This document shows, in pieces, positions 1-9,792 of a DNA stretch of 59,678 nt. Numbering within the stretch: position 1 is the stretch's first letter; each line of letters opens with the position of its first letter. The position numbers and the translations under genes were made by a program. This DNA comes from an uncultured Saprospiraceae bacterium (lineage in GTDB: Bacteria > Bacteroidota > Bacteroidia > Chitinophagales > Saprospiraceae): the NCBI GenBank assembly GCA_937922815.1, contig CALAJP010000126.1:1-59678 (forward strand). The letters run 5' to 3'. Below the pieces are notes generated by a model. It was not told where the DNA came from and did not search any database. It was given only the letters and a program-made list of their open reading frames with translations.

Positions 1-3000
1 ATAGATGTAGACTCTGATAATGACAGTATCTTAGATTATAAAGAAGCTGGCTTTGTTTTAAGTGCTAATACAGATACAGATGGTGATGGATTATTAGATG
101 GCTATGATAACAATAGCTTAAACTGGGATGTTAACGATACGTTAGATAGTGGAGCAATATTTTTACCAGACACAGATTCTGATTTAAATATACCGTTTTA
201 TGGAAATGTCGATTTTAGAGATGCCATCGAGGATATGGATTTTGATGGAGATTCACTAATAAATTATTTAGATATTGATGATGATAATGATGGAATTTTA
301 GATTCACTAGAATGTAACCCTGAATGGACAGATTGGGATAATACAACGAGTGAAGAGTTTATAGTAAAAGGACAATTAGACCAGGTAGAAATCGTAGCAA
401 CAGAAAATGCGAATTTACGCCGATCTAGAATAACAGCTACGGGAAGAAACTTTAAAGGAAATGATGGACACAATATAGCAGGTTTAGCATTTAACATGAA
501 TGAAGTGTATGATTTAGCAGATTCGAATAAAGCAACATACATTTTTAAATTTTCACCCAAATTACCTAATGATATTTACATTCATTTTTCAGCTTTAGAC
601 ACAGATATCTATATGTCTACGGGAGATATAGAGACTATAAATGATGGAATAGGGCTTTCTACTTCTACTTTTAAGGTATCTGAAAACAACGCCGTTAATG
701 GAGGAGGGTTTTCTGCTAGGATTCCTGCAGGAACTGATTCACTTGTTGTGACACATGGAGCTGGAGGAGATAACTACTATTTAACTTTTACCTCAACCTG
801 TCAAGATACAGATAATGATGGTAAAGAAGATCATCTTGATTTAGATATTGATAATGATGGATGTTTCGATGCATTAGAAGCTGGATTTTTAGATGGGGAT
901 AATAATGGAATCTTAGGGACAGGTACCATAGCTTCAGGTTTAATGGTAGACAGTTTAGGTAGAGTAGATGGTGTTAATTCGGGCTATGTAGTAGCCGATA
1001 CGTCATATCAGGATTCAACAATCTCAACAGCTTGTGACCCTGTGAGTTCAGGTGTTGAGACCGAGACAATAAACGAAGATAGTAGTGTGGTTGTAAATGT
1101 TTTGAAAAACAATTCTGACCCTAATGGAGATTCCCTTACCGTAACATTAGGAAATGATACTATTACTACTCAAGGTGGAATAGTAAGCTATAACCCAGTA
1201 GATAGTAGTATTACTTATACCCCCGCAAAAGACTTCTTTGGTAGTGATACAATAATCTACTTCGTTTGTGATACAGCGAATGCGACAGCAAGCGATACTT
1301 GTGTGGCAGATACATTTTTTGTCTCCGTAGAACCTATTAATGATTCACCAACTAGTGGTAACGAGAGTGCTAAGATTGTTGAAAATTCACCTAATTCTTC
1401 TTTAGGTATAAATATTCTTTCTAATAACATAGATGTTGACGACGATACATTAAACATAACTGTTCCATCATCATCTATTAAAGGGGGACAAGTAAGTTAT
1501 AACTCGTCGGATAGTACAATAACATATACACCACCAGTAGATTTTTATGGAAGTGACACTATAATTTATGAACTATGTGATGATGAGGTGCCAACCCCAA
1601 TATGTATTAAAGATTCATTGTTTATAATAGTAGAAGAAGATACAGATGGAGATAATATACCTGATGTTATAGATTTAGATGATGATAATGATGGTATTAC
1701 AGATATAACGGAGAGTGAGAGAGGAAAAATAGAATGGACACATAATGAAAACGGCGGTACCTCTGATGCAGCAGTGATTTCAAATGGGTTCGAATCCAAA
1801 TTAGTATCAACCATGGATACTGATTTCGGTATAGGATTGACAGAGTACGGGAGTCGAACATACAACTATTTTTTAGATGGAGCCGACGAATCTAATTTCA
1901 GTGATGCAAAAGCTAATCATGATTATGTAGAAGTGGGATTAACCCCAAAGAATAATATGATTTTAAATAATATATCTTTAGGATTTTATACTAGTAGAGG
2001 AGATGAAGGAAGGTTATATGGTGATTTTAAAATAGCTATTGAGGTTAGTTCAGAACCTGATTTTGCAAACCCTACCGTTTTACTAGAAGACATTCAAATT
2101 GGAAAAATGTTAGAAGGCGGATACCTTTCCATTGGAAATGAGTTGGCTGCTGATTTGGAGAGTAATAAGACACACAAAATTAGATTTTATATTTATGATA
2201 GAAAAAATTCTCGTGTAAAGTGGGATGATTTATTTTTTAATTTAACTAGTGAAATAGATACGGACGAAGACGGTATTGCAGATAGTAAGGACTTAGATAG
2301 CGACGGAGATGGTTGTTATGATGCTAAAGAAGGGGGGATGGAATTCGAATATTCTTCAATCTTAAATGGAGTGTTAAAAGGAGATGTAGACTCTGTTGGT
2401 ATTCCTAAATTAGCTTCTCCTGGTGGGCAATCTTTAAATTTGTCAAGAGACTCTACTCTTAATTTATGTACCGAAATTGATTACCCCCAAAACACTGTTC
2501 ATCGAGATGAATCCATTAAATTTTGCTCTGATACAAGTTGGGTGGAAACCAGTACTATGACTTCAGTATCTTGTGCAGGAGGTTTGACGGATATTATTGG
2601 AGAGAATGGACAAGGCAGGTATGATGTAGATGCAGAAGGTTGTATTGTATATACAACAAACACAATAACGACTTCAAATACGGACACAGTTTGCGTTATA
2701 GTTTGTGATTCTAATGAAATCTGTAGGACGACACGCTATGTAATATCAATAGACACAGCTTCAAAATATGTATATCCAGAGGTTACGATAGAGCGAGGCG
2801 AAGAAGTAAGTTTATGTTTAGATACGAGTTGGGTAAGTTCAAGTCCATTGACAGCGAGTAGTTGTGCAGGTGGCTTGACGGATATTATTGGAGAGAATGG
2901 ACAAGGCAGGTATGATGTAGATGCAGAAGGTTGTATCGTATATACAGCAAACACAATAACGACTTCAAACACAGATACAGCATGTGTAGTTATTTGCGAT

Positions 3001-5454
3001 GCAAACGGCGTATGTGACACTACGCGATATGTAATTGCACTAGATACAGCTTCGAAATATGTATACCCAGAGGTTACGATAGAGCGAGGAGAAGAAGTAA
3101 GTTTATGTTTAGATACAAGTTGGGTGAGTTCAAGTCCATTGACAGCGAATAGTTGTGCAGGAGGTTTGACGGATATTAGTGGGGCGAATGGGCAAGGCAG
3201 GTATGATGTAGATGCAGAAGGTTGTATCGTATATACAGCAAACACAATAACGAATTCAAATACAGATACGGCATGTGTAGTTATTTGCGATGCAAACGGA
3301 GTATGTGATACGACACGCTATGTAATATCAATAGATACAGCTTCGAAATATGTATACCCTGAAAGCCCAATAGAGCCAGGAGAAACTAAAATAATATGTA
3401 TAGACAACAATTGGTTAAGTTCAGATATTAATTCAGTAACTAACTGTAACGGATTTAATTCAGGTGTTACAAGTCAAGGAGCCTATTTTACGTCTCCTGA
3501 TGGTTGCATTACTTATACGAGCAATGCTTCTTCGACAGCACATATAGACAGTGCCTGTGTCGTAGTCTGTGATGAAAATGGAGTATGTGATACGTCTACT
3601 GTAATTATACCAATAGATACTTCCCAAAAGTTAGTATTTACAAAGACTCCTGTAGAACCAAAAGAAACTATTAAATTGTGCAATATTCCTACATGGAATA
3701 CAACTTCGAACTATTATACTACTGATTTAAGTGGCAATGCTAGTGGGGTTGCTAATCAAGGAAATTATGTTATTGATGTAGATGGTTGTTTGATTTATAC
3801 AGTTAATGAAACAATTACCAATCCTACGGATTCAGTTTCTGTGATTTATTGTGATGGAAACGGAGTATGTGATACAACTATGTATATAATTCCAATTGAT
3901 ACTCTGAAAAATGAAATATTCCCTAATATTCCAAGTAGTCCAAACGAGAATAACACTATTTGTATCGACTTAGATTGGAATACAACAGACGATTTAACTT
4001 TCAGCGACTGTAAGGGGGATATTATGGGACAATCTACTAATGGGAGTTATTCTATTCGTGACAATGGTTGTGTCGATTATTTAGTAAATAATAATCCATC
4101 ATCTTTAGTAGATACTATATGTGTGGTTGTTTGTGATGATAATCAAGTTTGTGATACATCTAATGTAGTTATTCCTATAGACACAACATCAAACTTTGTT
4201 CGGCCGATTAGCCCGCTAAATCCATCTGAAACCAGAGTGATTTGTGTAGATTACGAATGGGCAACTAATTCTGAGACAACGATAACGGATTGTTATGGTT
4301 ATACGGCAGGTATTTCTAATCAAGGAAGTTACTCAATTGATGAAAATGGTTGTGTAACATTTAACACTATAGATAACCCTACTAGTTCTTCTGATACGGT
4401 TTGTGTTATGGTTTGTAATGAAAATGGACTATGTAACAATACCTATGTAGTTATGCCAATAGATACAACGAATAACGGAGGTAGAGTAATTGTTGAGGGC
4501 TTTGTCTTACCTGGTGAATTACTTACAGAATGTCTTGATACTACTTGGTCGAGTACAGCCGTAGGTATAACTTCATGTGATGAAAGCAATTCAAACCTTT
4601 ATTTTATTGACGATGAAAACTGTGTCACTTATACCGCAGAAGTGTCTCCGAAGACTTCCGCTGACTCAATTTGTTTGATTGTTTGTGATGATTATAACAC
4701 TTGCGATACAACAATATTTGTAATTGACTTGGGCGGAGGAGATTTAGACCAAGACGGTATTTCTGATAATATTGAGATTGGAGAAGATTCATCCAACCCA
4801 ATAGATACAGATGGAGATGGTATTCCTGATTATTTAGATACCGATTCTGATAATGATGGTATTCCTGATTTAGAGGAAGGAGGTGCAGAAGAACCTGCAG
4901 ATACAGACGAAGACGGTATTCCTGACTATAGAGACACCGATTCTGATAATGATGGATTGCCTGATTCTTACGAAAAAGGAGAATTTGGAGACTTACTAGA
5001 TACAGATAATGACGGTATCCCTAATTATTTAGATACGGACTCAGATGGTGATGGGTTAACGGACTTTTTTGAATTAGCTAGCGATTTATCGAAGCCTTTT
5101 GACGAAGAAAATATACCAGATTGCGATGAAGATGGAATTAATAATGTATTAGATCCTCAACCTTGTAGTAGGGTGATTCCGCAGACATTTACTCCAAATG
5201 GAGATGGTGACAATGACCTCTTTATTATTAAGGGATTATTAGAGACAGCTCCTAATGCTGCATTGAAAATATTCAATAGATGGGGTATGGTAGTTTATGC
5301 TGCTCAACCGTATATGAATGATTGGGACGGAATATCTAGAGATGGGCTATTTATCTCTAGAGGTGCTCCTTTACCAGTCGGTACTTATTTTTACTCAATC
5401 GAATTTAATAACGGTCAACCTACTCAATATGGTTATATCTATTTAACTAGATAA
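1..5454 (+). CDS. Giant T9SS-secreted repeat adhesin, 5' end outside window
   Basis: The frame is open from base 1 without a stop, so the true N-terminus lies upstream; the first in-frame ATG (235) sits inside a calcium-binding repeat and is not a credible start. About 1817 residues are visible. In order: thrombospondin type 3-like Asp repeats (DxDxDG-type, bases 1-300, 806-905, 1640-1710, 2260-2330), interrupted by two unrecognised globular inserts (about 325-805 and 1720-2255); two cadherin-like/Big_9-type Ig modules (about 1050-1635); eight copies of a six-cysteine repeat (2515-4731); a second Asp-repeat block (4738-5160); and a C-terminal T9SS type B sorting domain (about 5170-5451) with FTPNGDGDNDLF and FNRWG motifs. 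Known for the family: such CHU_C domains route proteins through T9SS to the cell surface. Inference: a calcium-stabilised surface adhesin or filament. A strong terminator follows. It is closely related to the next gene, which looks like a shorter copy of its C-terminal half. Confidence 0.9.
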   Translation: MDVDSDNDSILDYKEAGFVLSANTDTDGDGLLDGYDNNSLNWDVNDTLDSGAIFLPDTDSDLNIPFYGNVDFRDAIEDMDFDGDSLINYLDIDDDNDGILDSLECNPEWTDWDNTTSEEFIVKGQLDQVEIVATENANLRRSRITATGRNFKGNDGHNIAGLAFNMNEVYDLADSNKATYIFKFSPKLPNDIYIHFSALDTDIYMSTGDIETINDGIGLSTSTFKVSENNAVNGGGFSARIPAGTDSLVVTHGAGGDNYYLTFTSTCQDTDNDGKEDHLDLDIDNDGCFDALEAGFLDGDNNGILGTGTIASGLMVDSLGRVDGVNSGYVVADTSYQDSTISTACDPVSSGVETETINEDSSVVVNVLKNNSDPNGDSLTVTLGNDTITTQGGIVSYNPVDSSITYTPAKDFFGSDTIIYFVCDTANATASDTCVADTFFVSVEPINDSPTSGNESAKIVENSPNSSLGINILSNNIDVDDDTLNITVPSSSIKGGQVSYNSSDSTITYTPPVDFYGSDTIIYELCDDEVPTPICIKDSLFIIVEEDTDGDNIPDVIDLDDDNDGITDITESERGKIEWTHNENGGTSDAAVISNGFESKLVSTMDTDFGIGLTEYGSRTYNYFLDGADESNFSDAKANHDYVEVGLTPKNNMILNNISLGFYTSRGDEGRLYGDFKIAIEVSSEPDFANPTVLLEDIQIGKMLEGGYLSIGNELAADLESNKTHKIRFYIYDRKNSRVKWDDLFFNLTSEIDTDEDGIADSKDLDSDGDGCYDAKEGGMEFEYSSILNGVLKGDVDSVGIPKLASPGGQSLNLSRDSTLNLCTEIDYPQNTVHRDESIKFCSDTSWVETSTMTSVSCAGGLTDIIGENGQGRYDVDAEGCIVYTTNTITTSNTDTVCVIVCDSNEICRTTRYVISIDTASKYVYPEVTIERGEEVSLCLDTSWVSSSPLTASSCAGGLTDIIGENGQGRYDVDAEGCIVYTANTITTSNTDTACVVICDANGVCDTTRYVIALDTASKYVYPEVTIERGEEVSLCLDTSWVSSSPLTANSCAGGLTDISGANGQGRYDVDAEGCIVYTANTITNSNTDTACVVICDANGVCDTTRYVISIDTASKYVYPESPIEPGETKIICIDNNWLSSDINSVTNCNGFNSGVTSQGAYFTSPDGCITYTSNASSTAHIDSACVVVCDENGVCDTSTVIIPIDTSQKLVFTKTPVEPKETIKLCNIPTWNTTSNYYTTDLSGNASGVANQGNYVIDVDGCLIYTVNETITNPTDSVSVIYCDGNGVCDTTMYIIPIDTLKNEIFPNIPSSPNENNTICIDLDWNTTDDLTFSDCKGDIMGQSTNGSYSIRDNGCVDYLVNNNPSSLVDTICVVVCDDNQVCDTSNVVIPIDTTSNFVRPISPLNPSETRVICVDYEWATNSETTITDCYGYTAGISNQGSYSIDENGCVTFNTIDNPTSSSDTVCVMVCNENGLCNNTYVVMPIDTTNNGGRVIVEGFVLPGELLTECLDTTWSSTAVGITSCDESNSNLYFIDDENCVTYTAEVSPKTSADSICLIVCDDYNTCDTTIFVIDLGGGDLDQDGISDNIEIGEDSSNPIDTDGDGIPDYLDTDSDNDGIPDLEEGGAEEPADTDEDGIPDYRDTDSDNDGLPDSYEKGEFGDLLDTDNDGIPNYLDTDSDGDGLTDFFELASDLSKPFDEENIPDCDEDGINNVLDPQPCSRVIPQTFTPNGDGDNDLFIIKGLLETAPNAALKIFNRWGMVVYAAQPYMNDWDGISRDGLFISRGAPLPVGTYFYSIEFNNGQPTQYGYIYLTR
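2515..4731 (+). repeat. Eight tandem six-cysteine protein repeats
   Basis: Each copy runs roughly CxDxxW ... DC.G ... GxY.I...GC..YT ... D.VCV..CD.N.VCDT ... IDT, about 90-97 residues. Six cysteines are typical, but copies 5 and 8 have lost some. Copies 1-3 are almost identical at the DNA level with a 291-bp period (the same string starts at 2590, 2881 and, slightly diverged, 3172). The later copies are clearly older. The same repeat occurs in the genes at 5721 and 12979. Confidence 0.9.
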
Positions 5455-5473
5455 TTAATGTATAAGCTGTACT

Positions 5474-5517
5474 AAACCTGCCCTAAAAAATAGTATTCTT
5501 TTTAGGGCAGGTTTTTT
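5474..5517 (+). terminator. Rho-independent terminator
   Basis: A 16-bp perfect stem (5474-5489 with 5499-5514) around a 9-base loop, the 3' arm running into a T tract. It lies 20 bp after the stop of the giant adhesin gene. The remaining 200 bp up to the next gene is very AT-rich; no confident promoter match was seen. Confidence 0.9.
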
Positions 5518-5720
5518 ATGATTAACCTCGTTTTTTTAAAATTAGGTACGCTTTTTGTGTTTCTAATTATAATAATACTCCCTATTTTATATTAAACCTT
5601 GAGTTTTTAAAGAATATTAAGCCGTTATTGGATGGGTTTAGTTTTATGTTTTTACTTTAAATTGTTTTAGAATCAATTTAAGATTTGATATAACTAAAAA
5701 CAACTATAAAAAGTTTAAGT

Positions 5721-8051
5721 ATGTTTGAATATTTACATAGTTTTAAACAGACATTTAAGTTTATTATGGCATTTCTAGCACTTTTAGCTTTTCAAGATAT
5801 TAGTGCTGCAGATATAAAATGCCTTAATAACAGTACCTATAATGGTGCACACCCTTTTTTAAACGCCCTTTCTATAGAGCCTTTAAAAGAATTTGCTGTG
5901 GATCGTAACGGTTTAGATGCTCCAGAAAATAGATTTTTGAATGAGATAACTTTCTTAAATAACAATCTTGTTTCAAATACTTATAATAATCTGGCTAATG
6001 AAGAGTGTAACCCTTTGCCTTTTGTTTTATCGTCTGGAGAATCTGTTAGACCAAACCAGACCATTGACATTTGTGCAAAAACAACTTTTGGTGATTGTTC
6101 CCTGAAGATAATGCCATGTACTAAAAACGTCATTACTGTAACAGGAATGAATGGGCAAGGTGTTTATAGGTTCGAAGAATCGGGTTGTATTTCGTATACT
6201 GCAATACAAAAACCTACAGCAACTATTGATAGTATATGTGTACTAGTTTGTAATGAAGAGAAAAAATGTAAAGAAGCGTTTATAAAGACAACGATAAAGA
6301 AAACTTCAAATATCTTTTATTACCCGAAACCCCTCACTAAAGATACTAGCATCAAAATCTGTTTAGATTTAAATTGGGTTACCGACCAATCTGCTCTAAA
6401 TGTTTCGGATTGTGATGGAAAGAAGGCTAACACTTCTTTAAATGGTCAGTATCAAATAGATGGGGCAGGGTGCATAGGGTACACTGTTAATGAGTCTGTA
6501 ACTTCTTCAAAAGATTCTCTCTGTATAGTAGTTTGTGATAACACAATATGTGATACCACAATGATTGTCATTCCTATAGATACTAATCAGAATGTTATTT
6601 ATATTCCTACTTCAAGTAAACCTGATGTAAGTCGTGAACTTTGTTTAAATACTGATTGGAAAACAGATAACGACCTCACAGGAGCTAATTATGAAGGTAA
6701 TATTTCAGGAAAAACAGAATTGGGAAGTTATACCATTCAAAATAATGGCTGCGTTAATTATATAGCAAATAGTAACCCTGCTCGATTAGTGGATAGTTTG
6801 AATGTGGTATTTTGTGATGGAAATAATGTTTGCGATTCCACTATTTTAGTGATGCGAATAGATACAACGACAACAACATATTTATACCCAAATAGTCCTC
6901 TTAGTCCTGACGAAACTAAAGAAATATGTTTCGACTATGGATGGAAGTTTATAGAAGGTATAACCATTTCTAATTGCGAGGGCTTATATTCTGGAACTTC
7001 AAGCCAAGGAAGCTACTCTATACTAAACGACGGATGCATTAGTTATAAAACAAATACTAATCCTACGGACGTTTCCGATACCATTTGCGTTCGTGCATGC
7101 GACCAAAAAGGACGTTGCGATGAGAGAAAAGTGATTATTCCAATAGATACCTCATCATGGAGAGGCGTGATGACTTTAGATGATTCGTTTGTTTCAGGCG
7201 AAGTTTTTTCGGTTTGTATTGATACTTCTTGGGCTAACTCTGCTATAAATCTAAGTACATGTGCTTCGTCGGATGATGTTATAGTAGGAACTATGATATT
7301 TAATGAAGATAATTGTTTTACATACATAGTCCCTTTTGTTGAAAACAAAACGGTGGATACACTTTGCGTGATTGTATGTGATAACTATTCTACTTGTGAC
7401 ACTACGATGGTTCTTATTAGTTTAGGTAATAAAGACTCAGATAACGACGGTATTTCAGATTTGATAGAAATAGGTAGTGATTCATCTAACCCGATAGATA
7501 CGGATAATGACGGTATTCCCGATTATTTAGACTTAGATACAGACGATGACGGTATTCCCGATGCTATAGAAAAAGGAAATGGTATAATGCTAAGAGATAC
7601 AGATGGAGATGGCATCCCTAATTTTAGAGATATAGATTCGGACGGAGACGGACTTTTAGATTTGCTAGAGAGCAAAACCAATCCGAGCATACAGTTTCAT
7701 GTAGACTCAATGCCTGATTGTAATAATAATGGGATTTTTGATGTTTTAGATGCGGAACGTTGTGGAGAGTTACTAATTCCCGAAACTTTTACGCCTAACA
7801 ATGATGGAAAAAATGATTTGTTCATCATCACTGGCTTGATGCAATCGGCACCTAATGCCAAGCTAAGCGTCTTTAACCGTTGGGGAAGCCCTGTTTTTTC
7901 AGAAGAACCTTATCAAAATGATTGGAATGGGATTATTAAAGGTGGATATACATCTGAAAGAGGAGTAGTTCCCAAAGGCGTTTATTATTATATATTAGAG
8001 CCTAATAATGGAGAACCCATTCAAAATGGATTTATATATATTCTCTATTAA
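5721..8051 (+). CDS. T9SS type B secreted repeat protein
   Basis: 776 residues. A hydrophobic stretch at residues 14-30 ending in ISA/AD is a plausible signal peptide; the in-frame Met at residue 16 is an alternative start. After an unrecognised region of about 80 residues come five six-cysteine repeats (about 6063-7430), then an Asp-rich calcium-binding block (7434-7690, DxDNDGIxD units), and a T9SS type B C-terminal domain (FTPNNDGKNDLF, FNRWG, final YIY). The layout repeats the C-terminal half of the preceding gene without its cadherin-like modules, so the two are paralogues by tandem duplication. It is separated from that gene by a terminator and is probably transcribed alone. Its stop codon overlaps that of the convergent minus-strand gene by four bases. 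Expected location: cell surface. The binding partner is unknown. Confidence 0.9.
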   Translation: MFEYLHSFKQTFKFIMAFLALLAFQDISAADIKCLNNSTYNGAHPFLNALSIEPLKEFAVDRNGLDAPENRFLNEITFLNNNLVSNTYNNLANEECNPLPFVLSSGESVRPNQTIDICAKTTFGDCSLKIMPCTKNVITVTGMNGQGVYRFEESGCISYTAIQKPTATIDSICVLVCNEEKKCKEAFIKTTIKKTSNIFYYPKPLTKDTSIKICLDLNWVTDQSALNVSDCDGKKANTSLNGQYQIDGAGCIGYTVNESVTSSKDSLCIVVCDNTICDTTMIVIPIDTNQNVIYIPTSSKPDVSRELCLNTDWKTDNDLTGANYEGNISGKTELGSYTIQNNGCVNYIANSNPARLVDSLNVVFCDGNNVCDSTILVMRIDTTTTTYLYPNSPLSPDETKEICFDYGWKFIEGITISNCEGLYSGTSSQGSYSILNDGCISYKTNTNPTDVSDTICVRACDQKGRCDERKVIIPIDTSSWRGVMTLDDSFVSGEVFSVCIDTSWANSAINLSTCASSDDVIVGTMIFNEDNCFTYIVPFVENKTVDTLCVIVCDNYSTCDTTMVLISLGNKDSDNDGISDLIEIGSDSSNPIDTDNDGIPDYLDLDTDDDGIPDAIEKGNGIMLRDTDGDGIPNFRDIDSDGDGLLDLLESKTNPSIQFHVDSMPDCNNNGIFDVLDAERCGELLIPETFTPNNDGKNDLFIITGLMQSAPNAKLSVFNRWGSPVFSEEPYQNDWNGIIKGGYTSERGVVPKGVYYYILEPNNGEPIQNGFIYILY
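6063..7430 (+). repeat. Five tandem six-cysteine protein repeats
   Basis: These are the same repeat type as in the neighbouring surface proteins, more diverged. Copy 1 is poorly conserved around the first cysteines, copy 3 lacks the second and fourth cysteines, and copy 5 has an altered middle. Copies end in the recurrent IPIDT-like strand followed by a short proline-containing linker. Confidence 0.85.
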
Positions 8052-9013
8052 CAATTAAGTTCTTTGTCAAAGGCAGTATAAAATTGCAACTTCAGTTTCT
8101 TGATGTCAACAACACTATATTTTTTTGAAAAATGAATAGGGATAGCATTTTTAACTTGAGCTTTTCTTAAAACCTCACCAGATTGAGATGCATAGCTATG
8201 AAATTTTTGTTCAGCAAGGCTTTTGTCCTCATTCTTAAAATAACTTTCTATTAACACAGTATTACATCCTTGAAATAACTCAATAATAGATTTATGGTTT
8301 TCTTTACTTGGAGCATGGTCCATAATTACGCCTAAGCTATCACCATTTTTTTTGTATAAATACTTGAAAAGGTCTTCGGCTACGAATGTTTTATTTTCAA
8401 TCTGTATAGTTTGTTTTGGTGTTTTATTAATAAATGAAGCTTTTAGTTCTCCCATCCAAGAGCCTTTATGAAAATTAATTTTCGATATATCTATATTTAT
8501 AGAATCATGTTCTTTGAATAGGTAAGCAACTACATTTGTTTTGTGATTGAGTAGAGTACATTTAGCTACCATTTTTTTATTCCTAAAAATGATATTATCC
8601 TTTATTTTTATAATTTCTTTGTTTTCTAATTCCCAATGAGGAGCGGTTATTTCGGATTTAATAATAGTATTTAAATCAATAATTTCTCGTATTTCGTAAG
8701 TGATAAAATTCCTATCAATTAAATTCCACAAATAAGCACTGACCTTTGCTTGGACTTGTTTGGCAATACCTTTAGGTCCGAATATAATCATTTTGCCACC
8801 GTCCTTAATTTGGTGTCTAAGTATGTAGTCGAAATTTATGAAATGGTCAATATGTGTATGCGAAACAAATAAAACTTCTAGGCTAAGAACCATTCTAGGA
8901 GTTAGATTTCTGGCCATACCACAGTCAACCATAAAAGATTTGGAATAGTTATCTAAGTTGAACCAAATACAAATATCTTCTTTATTTTGACTTACTATTT
9001 TGTGGTGAAACAT
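8048..9013 (-). CDS. RNase Z-like metallo-beta-lactamase fold protein
   Basis: 321 residues. The zinc-binding signature SHTHIDH (His52, His54, Asp56, His57) is intact; later metal-ligand candidates are the Asp of IMDHAP and the His of AIPIHFS. The overall layout, with a MDHAP-type strand and a terminal PIHFS motif, resembles RNase Z/ElaC-like hydrolases, but the glycine-rich N-terminal FLGTG segment of true RNase Z is missing and the N-terminus is short. I call it an MBL-fold phosphodiesterase-like hydrolase, not a confident tRNA 3' processing enzyme. It is the second gene of a minus-strand pair, 23 bp after the YgjP-type peptidase. Its 3' end overlaps the convergent adhesin gene by four bases with no terminator between them. 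Confidence 0.8.
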   Translation of the reverse strand: MFHHKIVSQNKEDICIWFNLDNYSKSFMVDCGMARNLTPRMVLSLEVLFVSHTHIDHFINFDYILRHQIKDGGKMIIFGPKGIAKQVQAKVSAYLWNLIDRNFITYEIREIIDLNTIIKSEITAPHWELENKEIIKIKDNIIFRNKKMVAKCTLLNHKTNVVAYLFKEHDSINIDISKINFHKGSWMGELKASFINKTPKQTIQIENKTFVAEDLFKYLYKKNGDSLGVIMDHAPSKENHKSIIELFQGCNTVLIESYFKNEDKSLAEQKFHSYASQSGEVLRKAQVKNAIPIHFSKKYSVVDIKKLKLQFYTAFDKELNC

Positions 9014-9036
9014 ACAAGCGATTTAATGAAAGGAGG

Positions 9037-9792
9037 CTAAAGAAAAGGCATTTTCCCAATATCGCAATAAAAACTATTTTTTTTGAGCCATTGTTCCGAT
9101 TCGTAATAATTTGGATTGATTTTTAAAAGCGTGTTATAAAATTTTTCTGAATGATATAGGTCTACAGTATGCGATAATTCATGTAATATCACTGAATCCA
9201 AAATTTGAGGAGATGAAAATAATAGCCTAGTAGAAATATTGATATTGCCTTTTGTTGAATAACTACCCCAGTTGCTACGGTTATTTTTTAATCTGATGTT
9301 TGCTATTTTAGCGTTTAACGTTTGTTTGTTCAATTGATGCACACGATTAACGACACGAGGGTAGTAGTAGTCGGTGATTAGCTTCAATGAAATTTTGTTA
9401 ATATTTAATTTAGAAGCTAATACTTCTTCTTGATTTGGAAAGTTAATTTTAAGAACATCATCTTCTATCTTGGCCAAATATTTATTATTATCGTGAGGAG
9501 TAATATCTAATTTGAAAGGTTTGTGTATTGTATTAATTTGAGATAGTACACCAAGATCTATTATTGAATATTTTTCAAATAAATATTCGTTTTTGTCAAT
9601 ATGTTCAATGTACCAATCTAAAAACTCTTTCTTATAATAATGTAAGTCCTTTGTGGTCAGTTGTATTGGAAAACGGGCAATTGCAGCGGTAAATCCTACA
9701 CGAAAACTAATATCTTTTCTTCTTTCCATATGAATGACATATGGAAAAATCCTTCCTCTATAGTAAAAGTACTGTTTTTTAATTAGTTTCAA
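9037..9792 (-). CDS. YgjP-type (DUF45) metallopeptidase
   Basis: 251 residues. The zinc-peptidase signature HELSH is at residues 204-208, followed by HSEKFY (214-219), the spacing typical of the YgjP/DUF45 (M48-like) family; WGSYSTKGNINIS just before it is also characteristic. No signal peptide, so cytoplasmic. The physiological substrate of the family is not well defined. First gene of a two-gene operon with the MBL-fold protein downstream. A TAnnTTTG-type promoter element lies about 80 bp upstream on the same strand. Confidence 0.85.
   Translation of the reverse strand: MKLIKKQYFYYRGRIFPYVIHMERRKDISFRVGFTAAIARFPIQLTTKDLHYYKKEFLDWYIEHIDKNEYLFEKYSIIDLGVLSQINTIHKPFKLDITPHDNNKYLAKIEDDVLKINFPNQEEVLASKLNINKISLKLITDYYYPRVVNRVHQLNKQTLNAKIANIRLKNNRSNWGSYSTKGNINISTRLLFSSPQILDSVILHELSHTVDLYHSEKFYNTLLKINPNYYESEQWLKKNSFYCDIGKMPFL

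Noticed and set aside
235-300. ATG at 235 as true start of the first adhesin
   Set aside because: The frame is open back to base 1 and already encodes calcium-binding repeats there, so the gene is cut by the window edge.
2736-3245. 169-codon minus-strand open frame inside the first adhesin
   Set aside because: It is antisense to the near-identical 291-bp repeats, so its apparent periodicity is just that of the coding strand; no start context or independent family resemblance.
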